Part shown: positions 1 through 11,160 of the stretch, in pieces
Layout: each line of letters begins with the position of its first letter
How positions within the stretch are numbered: the stretch's first letter is position 1
Source of the DNA: Dastarcus helophoroides
Lineage: Eukaryota > Arthropoda > Insecta > Coleoptera > Bothrideridae
Reading direction: 5' to 3'
DNA length: 64,000 nucleotides
Assembly (NCBI GenBank): GCA_028583605.1
Contig: CM053331.1
Location: forward strand, 36,905,783 to 36,969,782
Notes under the pieces: generated by a model
Database searches by the model: none
What the model saw: the letters and a program-made list of their open reading frames with translations, nothing else
Told to the model about the DNA's origin: nothing
Program-made: the position numbers and the translations under genes

Positions 1-1195
1 TTTCAAAAAAAAATCTCGATTTTCAAAATAAATCGTAATTTTGGCAAAATATCGACATTTTAAGAAAGTCGAAATTTTGGGAAAAGTCGACAATTTAATG
101 AAATATATGTTAAAAATTAAAGTCGAAATTTTAAGAGAGCGAAATTTTTAAAATCTTTCAGAAGAATGGAATTTTGAAAAAAACCAAAATTAAAAAAAAA
201 TACATTTACAAGGATTCTAAGGCAGAGACCAATAGGTTTGAACATTTATTAGATTCGAAGTTTGGAAACTAAAGACCGGTTTCGATTTTGATAGATCTCG
301 TCAGTTTGATATATCCAACTCGAATGCTAACAAATGTTCCGACAAGTAAGTACTAAAGAATTCACAGACGTCAAGCGTGTGACTCTTAGTACTACCACCT
401 ACTGATCCATAGAGAAACTATGGCCATCGCCAACAATGTCGTATGCAAGCAGAATGCAACCTAGACTACAAATTCATGCAGCCCTCCAGGCGTGTATAGT
501 GGCGAATCATAGGTAGCTGAACAACCAACAGTTGAAACACTGCCACCTAGCGAAGCGGTTGCTCTCTAGGAACAATTTCCCAGAAGACAAGGATTCTAAT
601 GCACAGACCAATAGATTAGGTTAGGTTTCTAAGCTTCGAATCTAGTAAATGTTCAAACCTATGGATCTGTGCTTTAGAATAAAATCGAAACTTTGAAAAA
701 ACTCAATCTTTCAAAAAAGACTCGATATTTTTACGTTCCGAAAAATTTTGACTTTTTTAAGAAATATTTCAATTTCGAACAAAATTAACTGACTGAAAAA
801 ATACGACATTTGACCAAGATTTCACCATTCTAAAAATGAAGCGTCTGACTTTCTTCAGATATAATGAAGCTTCGAGCAAAACTTCGAGTTTCCAAAAAAA
901 AATTATATATTTCGAGACCAAAGTCCAAATTTTAAGAACATTTTTTTAGTAGATTGGGTTTTGTCTATTTAAACATTTTTCCAAAATTTTTTCATTTCAA
1001 ATCTAAAATTTAGATTTTATACAGAAATGTTGCCACCTTTTTTTTTGAAATTTCGACTTTTATCGGTAAATTCGGATTTTTTTTTCAAAATTTAAATTCG
1101 AATCACAACATTAAAAATTTAAAGTTTGAACCAGGAATTTGGAAAAAAGTAGCGATTTGGTAAAAGTTTGACACTTTTAAGGGAAGTTATTTCTT
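1..1195. repeat. TCGAAATTTT-type degenerate satellite
   Basis: AT-rich DNA made of irregular copies of words such as AAAGTCGAAATTTT, separated by runs of A or T. The copies lie in both orientations and no strict period can be read. It continues off the left edge of the window and is interrupted by the foldback element at 214-680. The same sequence family returns many times in the window (15600-19500, 29865-32304, 35505-39365, 42400-43180, 46640-47110, 62535-64000). No gene is visible. Confidence 0.75.
214..680. mobile_element. Foldback/MITE-like element, family A, copy 1
   Basis: The two ends are inverted copies of each other over about 55 bp. The left end starts ATTCTAAGGCAGAGACC and runs through AGGTTTGAACATTTATTAG. 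The right end, read on the minus strand, starts ATTCTAAAGCACAGATCC and runs through a near-identical stretch. The middle (about 450-640) carries a block including GGCGAATCATAGGTAGCTGA and CTAGCGAAGCGGTTGCTCTC that recurs at 22805-22920 and, inverted, at 28030-28170. No coding capacity. I could not find a convincing target-site duplication, so the superfamily is open. Confidence 0.7.
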
Positions 1196-2341
1196 AATTG
1201 ATTCTTTGTCTATCTCTTCTCAGTAGTTACCATACAAAATGGAGAAGGTGTGTCATGATTTGTGAGTGTGCCACTGAAGGAAAATTTTAGAAATTCGGTG
1301 GATTTACAAGGAAAAATTTAGAAACCTCTACCCTACATCACTGAATTTAGATTTAGATTTAGTTATCATTGGTTTCCAAACGAGTCCCTTTAATAAAAAT
1401 TGAATCTTCGCGCCTTCTTGATGACTAAAAATAAATTGGCGTTTGAATTTGAACATACACTGACCTATTGTCATGCTTTAAAGCGAAACCAGGTTAGGTC
1501 TTAGCAAATATTTATCGATACATTGTGGAATTTTTAATATCTGTTGCTGTTTTAATCGTTAATAAAGTTTAATTGTTATGAATATTGAAGAATTCCACAA
1601 AGTAAAGGTTGAAAATGTCAATTAATTTCATGGAAAAATTAACGAAGTAACCGAACGGGACCTTGGCAATAAATAAAACGATGAAAGCATTATCAGGGTG
1701 AAGGATGAAACGACTCCGTTATTTTTGGCTAAACTACTGAAAAATGAGAAAACACTTCGAAACATCGATGTTATTAACCTCCTTTCCGATGAAAGCGACC
1801 GCTAAAAGGAGCCACAAAAGGTCTATTTTCGTGCAAAGAAAATATGCGATCAACGGAAAAGATATTTTTTAATTTAGACACACTCGCATACCGCCTGAAC
1901 ACCAAACCGTGCTCGTCTATTAATACGTCTTATTACGAAAATTTGTTCATTAATGTCACCGGTGCTCGCTATCGGACTATCACTTTTTTTGTTCAGTATG
2001 TAGTTCGGCAGAAGTGACTGGATGTATTTTTTTATAAAAATTTCCTTGAGCGACTTTTGATAGACTGAAATACAAACATTGTTCCCTATCGAAACGCTTT
2101 AGAGCAACGTTGTTGAGTTTTTTAATCTTTCTTGGTTTCAGAGGACAAGATTTGTTTTTCAATTTTTGAAGATAATCAAGGACCATAAAAAAAAAGACTT
2201 TTGATAGGTTTAGCGTGACCATAACGCGTCACCATCACGCTAATTTGACTCACCAACATGGTCAACGTTAAGGGTATATACAACGTTAAAGCACGTTGGG
2301 AATGCGTCTCATGACTGCCTAATTTTTTTAAGGTAACTTAC
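1196..2341. other. Unique-looking DNA, no gene seen
   Basis: Mixed-composition, non-repetitive sequence apart from the family-B fragment at 2085-2150. Open frames are short and none resembles a known protein. The donor splice site of the candidate exon at 2342-2476 (minus strand) lies at its right edge. Confidence 0.5.
2085..2150 (+). mobile_element. Dispersed repeat family B, fragment
   Basis: Contains CGAAACGCTTTAGAGCAACG followed by TTTTTTAATCTTTCTTGGTT and TCAGAGGACAAGA. The same string, with a few changes, occurs at 58395-58465 and in head-to-head form at 41290-41440, so this is an interspersed repeat rather than unique DNA. On the plus strand it contains an acceptor-like splice signal (pyrimidine tract then TTTCAG). 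Confidence 0.65.
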
Positions 2342-2476
2342 TCTGCCTGATCGTGGTCCTCGGGGAACGGATGAGGCGCCTTCTCCGGCACTGGACTGGG
2401 TTCGGATTCTTCTTGGACCGGACTTTCAAATATTAACGTCTCCACCATCGACCCTTTAGAACTTCCAAAGGATACC
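2342..2476 (-). CDS. Candidate 135-bp internal coding exon
   Basis: On the minus strand the frame is open across a segment with textbook splice signals on both sides. The acceptor is a pyrimidine-rich run ending TTTCAG just before base 2476, and the donor is GCAGA|GTAAGT at 2342/2341. The exon is exactly 135 bp and enters and leaves in the same phase: one base completes a codon at the start and two bases are left over at the end. It encodes VSFGSSKGSMVETLIFESP followed by a glutamate- and proline-rich stretch ending EDHDQA. I do not recognise the family. Phase fits the donor at 58600/58601, giving arginine at the junction and the sequence KRVSFG, which matches the RVxF docking consensus for protein phosphatase 1. 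That link is inference. An in-frame stop just beyond the donor is expected for an intron. Confidence 0.55.
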
Positions 2477-5400
2477 CTGAAATAATAAAAATATTGAAGC
2501 GGGCGAACAAAATATAAAAAATGCTTCGATCCTTGAAGAATACAAACAGAATCCTTGATAGCGCCACTGTGTTCAAACAAAGCTATTTTGGGAAATAAGT
2601 TGTTTTAAGAAATGTTGTAATTCATACAAAAAGTGAAAAGTGAATTAAAAAACTTTCGTAGGCCTAAAAATTAATTTCATAACAAGTTTTAGGGTATTTC
2701 ATTTCAGGAATGTAATTAAGATCTTATTCGCATTCAATTAGACGAACCAGACGAAAATATGTCAGATATGCCTTTGAATGTCCACGGAGTATATGAAGCG
2801 TGGACGTCGAGTATGTATTTATTACAGTAATTAATGAAAACCAATCGAAACATTGAAACAACCGGCGCTAATTAAAAGCTCAATTCCTAGAGAATGCATA
2901 TAAATAATCTTTTATTTATGTTGTGTTCCGTAATTTCTTGTCATTGCCATAATGGGAACGAGAAATTCAACACGGCGCGATTCTATCTCGTTACAGTTTT
3001 AAGTGGATTATCTGCGGATAACAGCTTTTCTTGTTTTCCTGAAACTAGCAACAAACATTCCAGGAATTTAAATCAAAGTTAATGTCCAGACACATTATTT
3101 ATAGTTCACATGAGCGACTTGCTGTCCTCACTCGAGAACAGGGTCGAATCGCCTAAAACTTAGACAGTTATCTAATGTACAGTAAGCCGCATGAAACAAC
3201 GCGTAATTTACCATTTACATAAATTCATAAAATTACAATAAAAAATATTACAAAGAAACGTTCAACTTCTATTAAAAAATCAACTTTTTTTTTGAAAATC
3301 ATCACATTGTTAATATGGTAATGATCGCTCGATACAATTTCCTCTCGACTACTAGTCCAGACATCTGCGTCCATTTATCCTGAAAGCTTTATGAAAATCC
3401 ATAAATCTGAAGGCGAGCTCAGCGGTCGGCTTTTTGATCTGATAATTGCGATCGCTTTAGGAATGAAGTCAATGAAGGAAGCAACACAAATGATATTTAT
3501 TGCGAGTTGTACGCTTGCATTTAACCTGTTTTCGCGGAACATCTTCCAAATGAATCCATTTAAGTGCCACATGAGCAGAAACAGATGCTCGCTGTTGAAC
3601 TTCGATCGTTTCCCGAAAGAATCATTGTATAAATGTCTACAGGAATGCCTCTATTATGCTATTAAATATTTCAACACGCATGTAAATGAGCTTTTGGCTT
3701 CAGAACAGTTACAAGAGCCATAAACATCGACGTATATGTATAAGTATCAATTATTGCTTTATAGTGATTTACCGATTTAACTTTTGATTACTTTGGAATT
3801 CAATTTTAATGCTCGATAATTACATTGGGGGTATAATAGATAGTTACGGTGTTGTAATGCGTGAGAAGAATTAAAATAATTGATTTCCTAAGCAGAATGT
3901 CTTGCGAGCTCAAAATTTATTGATTATAGCAAAAATTTCTGATCCTCTTTCTCTTGATAGAAAAATTTTTTCGAGCCACATTATAGAGTTTTAATCAGCT
4001 TCAAGCCTAGATAATGTATCTGAATAACGTTCGTTAAATAAATAGCTGCACACTTTAAAGACCGGTAACAGCAATCGTAAACAGCATTACTTTATCGTGG
4101 AAGTTCATCATCACTTACATTAGAGGATTGTACGGTGTCAGAAATTTGATAATCCTGAGTGGTCGCTCGAAAAACACTTTAAACCAAGTCGCCATTTACT
4201 TTAATCCAGATAGGTATCCGACACATGGCTTTCTAGATTTATTGCGGCATTTTCTTCTCTTTGAAGATTTGATGTTGCGGTTTACGTTTATGGCAGGAGA
4301 ACATAATTAAATTATGTTAACAATAAAGGTTTTATATTACAATAACAACTTTTTCTCTTCTTCTCAAAAAAAAAATAATAGCACACTGTTACACGAGAGG
4401 CGAGAGAAGACTCACTGATCCGAATTTTGATCTAATTATTACATATTCTCTTTAGAAACTAATCGATCGATTTACTTGAAACTCTCGAAAGGAAGGGAAA
4501 AGTAGGAGTTTATTAAATGTAATCGGAATATCCTGAAAAATCCTCAAAATTATACTATTGGGTCGAAATTTTGTAAAAAAAAAAATCCAGTCTTCTAGAA
4601 CACTGTTGCCCAAACTTTTGACATATATCTACCCTTTCCGTAATTTTTCGTTACTTTGAGTGCCCTTCTTTAAAAAAATTCATCATGACTGTGATAGATA
4701 CATAAATGAGGAAGTGTGTTGTTTGTCTGCTGAACATATCAACGAATTTGGTTTTTGTACATTTTGTTATTACGCCAGATAATAAAGTGGTTACCACTGG
4801 GGCCACGATTCCAAGCCTGTAACGTATTGAAACTTTTACTTTCGCCTCCTTCATTGCTACCCAGCACCATAGTAGAGAATTCCCATTGCCTTTTTGGTGA
4901 CACTTCGAACTAACATTTCTTGCTTTTTGATATATCTGGTCACATAATTCTCGATATCACCTACTAGCAATGGGGAAAGGGATAGCAAAAATTCTCATAC
5001 GTTACCGGAAAATTTTAACAGTTGAAAGATTGCCAATTTTGTAGAATTTAATTTAATTTCCAGCGAATAATTGTGATAGGAAGTTCAAACTAACCCACTG
5101 CGAAAAATTAAAATATAGGTGTAGAGACCAATAGTTTATCAAATAAACAATCTGCGGAATATTCGGCAGGAATTTTAATTGAATTCCCAAACACCGCGAA
5201 TAATTCAAATAACGGGTTCAATCACACTTCCCTAGATAGACGCGGAATGGGCGCAACAACAAACAGCTTTTTAAAATAAATAATCGGAGATGGTATATCC
5301 ATATGGCGTTGTTGAGAAACACCCTTTTAATACACAAGACACATGTCGTGCTGTGATTGTAAAACAAACAACGTACGTATCTAGAATTTTCATTATTCGG

Positions 5401-5741
5401 TGTAAACAAAAGATTAAAAGCTAAATTATGGATGTTGTGGAATTCCAGAGCGTTTAAAGCCAGATTTACCTACTCGGAATCACCCGAGTTAACAAACAGT
5501 GGAAAGAATTTGGATAGCTTACTTTGTAAGCATTATCAGACGGTACTTTTTGCAGTTTTGTAACACGGGTTGTGACGCAATTTCACTTATTTATTTTTTT
5601 TATCTTAATTCATTATCAAATGGTACTTTTTTGCATTTTTGTAACACCGGTTGTGACACTTATTTATTCTTTTTATCTTAATTATTTTAATGAAAATAAG
5701 TAAGGATAAGGCGCCTCAGGACCAATGTATGGAGTGAGCGA
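2477..5741. other. Unique-looking DNA; one unassigned 110-codon open frame
   Basis: No repeat of note. The longest open frame is 3391-3723 on the plus strand (110 codons, MKIHKSEGELSGRLFDLIIA at its start, cysteine-rich in the middle). It has no recognisable domain and no clear promoter or splice context, and an antisense frame is also open there. I do not call it a gene. The rest shows only short frames. If the two candidate exons belong together, this is intron sequence. Confidence 0.4.
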
Positions 5742-5822
5742 AAATACGCCATTAGCTCAGTTGGTTGCTGCTGTGCTCTCGTACCAACAACGCGAAGGTT
5801 GCCTGTTCAATACCCCCCGTGG
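5742..5822 (+). repeat. Decayed tRNA-like sequence (SINE head or tRNA pseudogene)
   Basis: Has an A-box-like TAGCTCAGTTGG near its start and a B-box-like CTGTTCAATACC about 45 bp later, the spacing expected of a polymerase III promoter inside a tRNA. The acceptor stem and T-stem do not pair properly, so it is not a functional tRNA. It ends close to the solo LTR at 5845. It could be a SINE fragment. Weak call. Confidence 0.35.
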
Positions 5823-5844
5823 TACACGCTTTTTTTATTCTTAC

Positions 5845-6192
5845 TGTTACGGGATTATCGGTTCGAATCGATTACCACGTGTGAATTACACCACTTTATT
5901 ACCAAACTTAACTTGGATCACCACAATTGAACAATTAATCCACTTATTATTAACTTCTACTAACTCACTAATTACACTGACTCTAACTGACTCAGCTGAC
6001 CGCCTTTTATAGTTTTGGCTCCCGGCTTCTAGAACTTTTAGGCAGATAAGGCTTATCGTTTGCCGAAATTTCTGGAACGCTTATGTGGCGTTTGTTTCGT
6101 TATGGCTTTCCCCTTATCAGATCTTTCTAGAAACTTTTTTTATTTACTAAATTCTACAATTCTATTCTAAATTCTATTCCATCTGCGTTACA
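5845..6192 (-). mobile_element. Solo LTR, 348 bp, with TTAC target duplication
   Basis: Read on the minus strand the element begins TGTAACGCAGATGGAATAG and ends GCCCG-like/ACAG-free CGTAACA, the same ends as the LTRs at 38225-38576 and 39070-39270. The 4-bp direct duplication TTAC flanks it exactly (5841-5844 and 6193-6196), as expected for an integrase-inserted Gypsy-type retrotransposon. Internally it shares with the 38225 copy the block around TCTAGAAGCCGGGAGCC, a TATA-like region and AATAAAG before the end. No internal retroviral-type genes are next to it, so it is a solo LTR left by LTR-LTR recombination. Confidence 0.87.
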
Positions 6193-6196
6193 TTAC

Positions 6197-6921
6197 ATTA
6201 CATTTTCTATCTCCTGTTCCAATTACCTATGAAATTTTGATAATAAATGTTTCTTACGTAATCATATTATCACACTTGTCGTTCTAATTGGCCAAAAATT
6301 AAGTTTCTTCACATTTAAATCTACGCATGAATCAGCTGATTTTAATACTTCAAATCCAACTGGAATTTCCAAGAAAAAACTTTTCTGGTAACATTTTCGA
6401 TTAAGCGTGTGGTAAAATCTAAGTGAAAGGTCGCGATGTTTCACTTCTTTAATTAGGAACACACGCCCAAGTTTTTAAAGGTAATGTGGATGTATCATAA
6501 GATGGGTCTAATCCCGTCTTACAACGAAGTTAAATTTAATCTGATTTGACAGTTTTACGCCTTAAAAGTCGAATCGTTCAACTGGGAGATTAGTTGGTCT
6601 AAGCCGAGATAAAATATTCACCCTAAGTTTGTGCACTAACTGCAACAATTTACCCTCGAATTAAAGCAAATCAATATTTAGTTTCACCCTCTACTCAACA
6701 TCCCTAAAAATACACCATCTGCTATATTAATGGACTTGGTTTTGCATATTTAATGTCAGAGCACTAGACGAATATTCTTCTTGCGGTTGTAAGTTATTCA
6801 CAATTGTTGTTGGGATCAATTTTTTCGTAACGTAATGGTTTTACCCTTATTTCCAAGATTTTGATAAACACATCATTGATTAGAAAGTATCTCATACCGT
6901 CTCTTCTCTATTCTTCTCTTA
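6197..6921. other. Unique-looking DNA, no gene seen
   Basis: Non-repetitive AT-rich sequence between the solo LTR and the polypyrimidine domain. Only short open frames without recognisable features. Confidence 0.45.
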
Positions 6922-7701
6922 TCTTCTCTTCTCTTCTCTTCTCTTCTCTTCTCTTCTCTTCTCTTCTCTTCTCTTCTCTTCTCTTCTCTTCTCTTCTCTT
7001 CTCTTCTCTTCTCTTCTCTTCTCTTCTCTTCTCTTCTCTTCTCTTCTCTTCTCTTCTCTTCTCTTCTCTTCTCTTCTCTTCTCTTCTCTTCTCTTCTCTT
7101 CTCTTCTCTTCTCTTCTCTTCTCTTCTCTTCTCTTCTCTTCTCTTCTCTTCTCTTCTCTTCTCTTCTCTTCTCTTCTCTTCTCTTCTCTTCTCTTCTCTT
7201 CTCTTCTCTTCTCTTCTCTTCTCTTCTCTTCTCTTCTCTTCTCTTCTCTTCTCTTCTCTTCTCTTCTCTTCTCTTCTCTTCTCTTCTCTTCTCTTCTCTT
7301 CTCTTCTCTTCTCTTCTCTTCTCTTCTCTTCTCTTCTCTTCTCTTCTCTTCTCTTCTCTTCTCTTCTCTTCTCTTCTCTTCTCTTCTCTTCTCTTCTCTT
7401 CTCTTCTCTTCTCTTCTCTTCTCTTCTCTTCTCTTCTCTTCTCTTCTCTTCTCTTCTCTTCTCTTCTCTTCTCTTCTCTTCTCTTCTCTTCTCTTCTCTT
7501 CTCTTCTCTTCTCTTCTCTTCTCTTCTCTTCTCTTCTCTTCTCTTCTCTTCTCTTCTCTTCTCTTCTCTTCTCTTCTCTCTTCTCTTCTCTTCTCTTCTC
7601 TTCTCTTCTCTTCTCTTCTCTTCTCTTCTCTTCTCTTCTCTTCTCTTCTCTTCTCTTCTCTTCTCTTCTCTTCTCTTCTCTTCTCTTCTCTTCTCTTCTC
7701 T
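6922..7701 (+). repeat. (TTCTC)n satellite block = (AAGAG)n on the minus strand
   Basis: About 780 bp, roughly 155 units, of an almost perfect pentanucleotide repeat. The only visible change of register is near 7577-7582. The pyrimidine strand is the plus strand. The long frame through it, which translates to repeated SSLLF, is an artefact of a 5-bp unit lacking stop codons. The same pentamer is the AAGAG satellite known from Drosophila melanogaster heterochromatin. Its minus strand also contains GAGAG, the core site of insect GAGA factor. Assembly length of such a block is uncertain. Confidence 0.95.
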
Positions 7702-8633
7702 TTTCTCCTCTTCTTTTCCTCTCTTTTTTTTATCCTCTCCTGTTCTTATCCTTTTCTCTTCTCTTCCTCTTCTATTCTCTTCCTCTTCTATTCTTTTCCT
7801 CTTTTCTTCTCTTCTTCTTTTCTTCTCTTCCTCTGCTCTTCTCTTCCTCTTCTATTCCTCTTCTCTACCTCTTCTTTTTCTCTTATATTCTTCTTCTCTT
7901 TTTTTCCTCTTCTCTTCTTTTCCTCTTCTCTTCTTTTCCTCTTCACTTCTTTTCCTATTCTTTTCCTTTACTTTTCTCTCTCTTTCCCTTTTTTCTTTCT
8001 CTTCTCTTTTTCTCCTATTCTCTTCCTTCCCTATTCTTTTCCTCTTTTCTTTATTTCTTCTTCTATTCTCTTCTTTTCCTTTTCTCTTCCTCTTTCCTTC
8101 TCTTTCTCTTCTCTTCCTCTTCCTTATTCTTCCTCTTCTCTTCCTCTCTTTTTCTCTTCCTCTCCTCCTTTCTTTCGCTCCTCTTATCTTCTCTTCCTCT
8201 TCTATTCCTTCTCTCTTTGTCTTCCTTTCCTCTTCTCTTCTTCGTCTTTCTTTCCTCTTCTCTTTCTCTCCCCTTCTCTTTCTCTTCTATTCTCTTCCTT
8301 ACCTCTTCTTTTCCCTTCCTCTTCTCTTTCTCTTCTGTTCTGTCCCTCTCCTCTTCTTTTCCTCTTCTTTTCTTCTCCTCTTCTATATCTCTTCTCTTTC
8401 TCTTCTCTTCCTCTTCTCTCCCCTTCTCCTGTCTTCCTCTTATTTTCCTCTTATCTTCCTCTTCTCTTCTTTTCCTCTTCTCTTCTCTTCCTCTTCTTTT
8501 CCTTTCCTCTTCTTTCGCTCCTCTTTTCATTTTCTTCTCTTTCTTATTGCCTTCCTCCCCCCTTCTTTTCCTCTTCTCTTCTTTTATTCTCCTCTTCTCC
8601 TCTTGTCTTCCTCTTGTCTTCCTCTTCCCTTCT
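7702..8633 (+). repeat. Degenerate polypyrimidine tract
   Basis: C/T-only or nearly C/T-only sequence made of scrambled CTTCT, TTCCTC and TTTTCC words with occasional A or G. It looks like an older, mutated part of the adjacent pure arrays. No gene: open frames here are S, L, F and P only. Confidence 0.9.
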
Positions 8634-8834
8634 CTTCCTCTTCCTCTTCCTCTTCCTCTTCCTCTTCCTCTTCCTCTTCCTCTTCCTCTTCCTCTTCCTC
8701 TTCCTCTTCCTCTTCCTCTTCCTCTTCCTCTTCCTCTTCCTCTTCCTCTTCCTCTTCCTCTTCCTCTTCCTCTTCCTCTTCCTCTTCCTCTTCCTCTTCC
8801 TCTTCCTCTTCCTCTTCCTCTTCCTCTTCCTCTT
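8634..8834 (+). repeat. (TTCCTC)n hexanucleotide array
   Basis: About 33 perfect copies of a 6-bp unit, sharply bounded by degenerate polypyrimidine on the left and a fresh (TTCTC)n run on the right. Three frames appear open (poly-Ser, Leu-Phe or Leu-Pro dipeptides), which is what a stop-free hexamer gives. Confidence 0.95.
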
Positions 8835-9180
8835 CTCTTCTCTTCTCTTCTCTTCTCTTCTCTTCTCTTCTCTTCTCTTCTCTTCTCTTCTCTTCTCTTC
8901 TCTTCTCTTCTCTTCTCTTCTCTTCTCTTCTCTTCTCTTCTCTTCTCTTCTCTTCTCTTCTCTTCTCTTCTCTCCTCTTCCTCTTCTCTTCTCTTTCTGT
9001 TCTCTTCTTTGTCTTCCTTTCTTCTTCTCTTTTCTTCTTCGTCTTTCTTTGCTCTTATCTTTCTCTCCTCTACTCTTTCTCTCCTTATCTCTTTCTCTTC
9101 CCTTATATTTCTCTTCTTTTTCTCTTCTGTTCTCTTCCTCTCCTCTTCTTTTAGTCTCCTCTTCTCTTCCTCTTCTCTTT
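8835..9180 (+). repeat. (TTCTC)n run followed by degenerate polypyrimidine
   Basis: A second pure pentamer run of about 28 units (8835-8972), then mixed C/T sequence ending abruptly at CTTTTCGAAAAAATTGAG, where the transposon-derived segment starts. Confidence 0.9.
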
Positions 9181-9511
9181 TCGAAAAAATTGAGACAAAG
9201 GAAGAGAGTTTAAAAATTATGCATTCATCAAAAGTTCTCAATAAAAGGTAAAATTTTATTTAAAAAAAATCGTTGAATTTCGACAATAGATTTAAATCCA
9301 GGACAACTTAAAAACCTGAAATTTTTAGACAATTTTTAATTTTTTGAAAAGAGAAATTGTAAAAATTAACTGGAAGCTTAGAAAAAATTGTCGTTCTCTA
9401 AAAAACAGTCTAAATTTTTCAGTGAAGAGGAAAAAAGTCTAATTTTAGATAGAATTTCATGGAAAAAGTCTAGAACAGCTCGAAATTTCGATAAAAAAAT
9501 TGCAATTTTCC
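9181..9511 (+). mobile_element. Fragment of the hAT-internal repeat unit
   Basis: About 330 bp closely resembling 15976-16340 inside the hAT-like element. Shared words include ATCAAAAGTTC, CAATAAAAGGTAAAATTTTA, CGACAATAGATTTAAA, AACTGGAAGCTTAGAAAAAA and TTGTCGTTCTCTAAAAAA. Similarity stops at GCAATTTTCCC, where polypyrimidine sequence replaces the GAGAAAG that follows in the hAT. Both edges are therefore breakpoints with microsatellite. Confidence 0.85.
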
Positions 9512-11160
9512 CTCTTCTCTTCTTTTCCTTTTCTCTTCTCTTCCTGTTTTTTTCCTTTACTCTTCTTCCTCTCCTATTCTCTTTTTCTCCTCTTCTCTTC
9601 CTCTTCTCTTCTCTTTCTTTCTTCTTCTCTTCACTTCTTCGACTTTCTTTCCTTTTCTCTTTCTCTCCTATTCTCTTTCTCTCCTATTCTCTTCCTCTCC
9701 TCTTCTTTTCCCTTCCTCTTCTCTTCCTCTTCTCTTTCTTTTCTATTCTGTCCCTCTCCTCTTCTTTTTCTCTTCTTTTCTTCTCATCTTCAATATCTCT
9801 TCTCTTCCTTTTCTCTTATCTTCCTCTTCTTTACCTCTTCTCTTTTTTTCCTCTTCTTTTCCCTTCCTATTCTCTCTCTCTCTCTGCTTTTTTTCTTTTC
9901 TTTTTCTTATTCTCTTCCTCCCCACTTCTTTTCCTCTTCTCATATTTTCTTCTCCTCTTCTCTTCCTCTTCTCTTCCTCTTCCCTTCTCTTCCTCTTCTC
10001 TTCCTCTTCTTTATTCTTCCTCTTCCCTTCCTCTCCTTTTCTCTTCCTCTCGTCTTTTCTTTCTTTCCTCTTCTCTTCCTCTTCTCTTCCTCTTCCCTTC
10101 TCTTCCTCTTCTCTCCTCTTCCTCTTCTCTTCTTTGTCTTCCTTTCTTTCCTCTTCTCTTTCTCTCCTCTTCTCTTTCTGTCCTTCTTTTCTTTCTCTTC
10201 TCTTCCTTCCTCTTCTTTTCCTTCCCCTTCTCTTCCTTCCTCTTCCTCTTTTTTTATCTTCAATCATCTTCTCTCTTCGTTTCTCATCTTCTCTTCTTGT
10301 CTGTTCTCTTCTCGTCTTTCCTTTTCTCTCCTTTTCCCTCCTATTATCTCCCCTTTTCTCCTTTTTTCTCATCTTCTCTTTCACTTCTCTTCTCTTTTTC
10401 TTCTATTCCCTTCCTCCCCTCTTCTTTTTCTCTTTTCTTCTTTCCCTATCCTCATCTCTTCCTCTCCCCTTCTCTTTCTCTTCTCTTCTATTCCTCTTCT
10501 TTTCTTCTTCTTCTTCTTCTCTTCTTCTCTTCTTCTCTTCTTCTCTTCTCTTCTTCTCTTCCTCTTCTCTTTTCTTTCTTTTATTTTCTCTTTCTTCCTC
10601 TTCTGCTTTTTTTATCTTTCCTCATCTTCTCTCCCCTTCTCTCCTTTTCTCTCCTTTTCTCTCCTCTTCTCTCATCTTTTCTCCTCTTTTCTCATCTTCT
10701 CTCATCTTCTCTCATCTTGTCTCATCTTGTCTCTTTTTCTCTCCTCTTCTCTCCTCTTCTCTTCACTTCTCTCCTCTTCTTTTTTTTCTGTTTTCTTCTC
10801 TTTTATTCACTTTTCTTCTCTATTAATCCGTTATCTTCCCTTCCTTTTCTATTACTTTTCTGTTCCTTTTGTCTTTCTCTTCTTTTCCCTTCTCTCCCCT
10901 TCTCTCCCCTTCTCTCCTCTTCTCTTCTCTTCTCTTCTCTCCTCTTCTCTCCCCTTCTCTCCCCTTCTCTCCCCTTCTCTCCCCTTCTTTCCTCTTCTCT
11001 CATCTTCTTTCCTCTTCTCTCTTCTTCTCTCCTATTCTCCCCTACTCTCCCCTCTTCTCTCCTCATCCCTCCTCTCTTCTTTTCTCCTCTTCTCTTTCTT
11101 TTCTCTTCCTCTTCTCTCCTCCTTTCTTCTCTTCCCTTTCCTTCTTTTCGCTTCTTTTTA
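9512..11160 (+). repeat. Degenerate polypyrimidine domain with 10-bp sub-arrays
   Basis: About 1.65 kb of C/T sequence. Two stretches (about 10630-10770 and 10870-11040) approach a 10- or 11-bp periodicity built on CTTCTCTCCC or CATCTTCTCT. The long plus-strand and minus-strand frames here are low-complexity translations, not genes. It ends at about 11160 and passes into TCGAAATTTT-type satellite. Confidence 0.92.

Noticed and set aside
3391..3723. 110-codon gene on the plus strand
   Set aside because: No recognisable domain, no supporting signals, and an antisense frame also open; chance opening is likely enough.
5742..5822. Functional tRNA gene
   Set aside because: A- and B-box-like words are present, but acceptor and T stems do not pair.
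6861..9251. 796-codon open frame and long antisense frames over 6861-11213
   Set aside because: They translate pentamer and hexamer C/T repeats (Ser-Leu-Phe or Arg-Glu-Lys runs). Stop-free microsatellite explains them fully.
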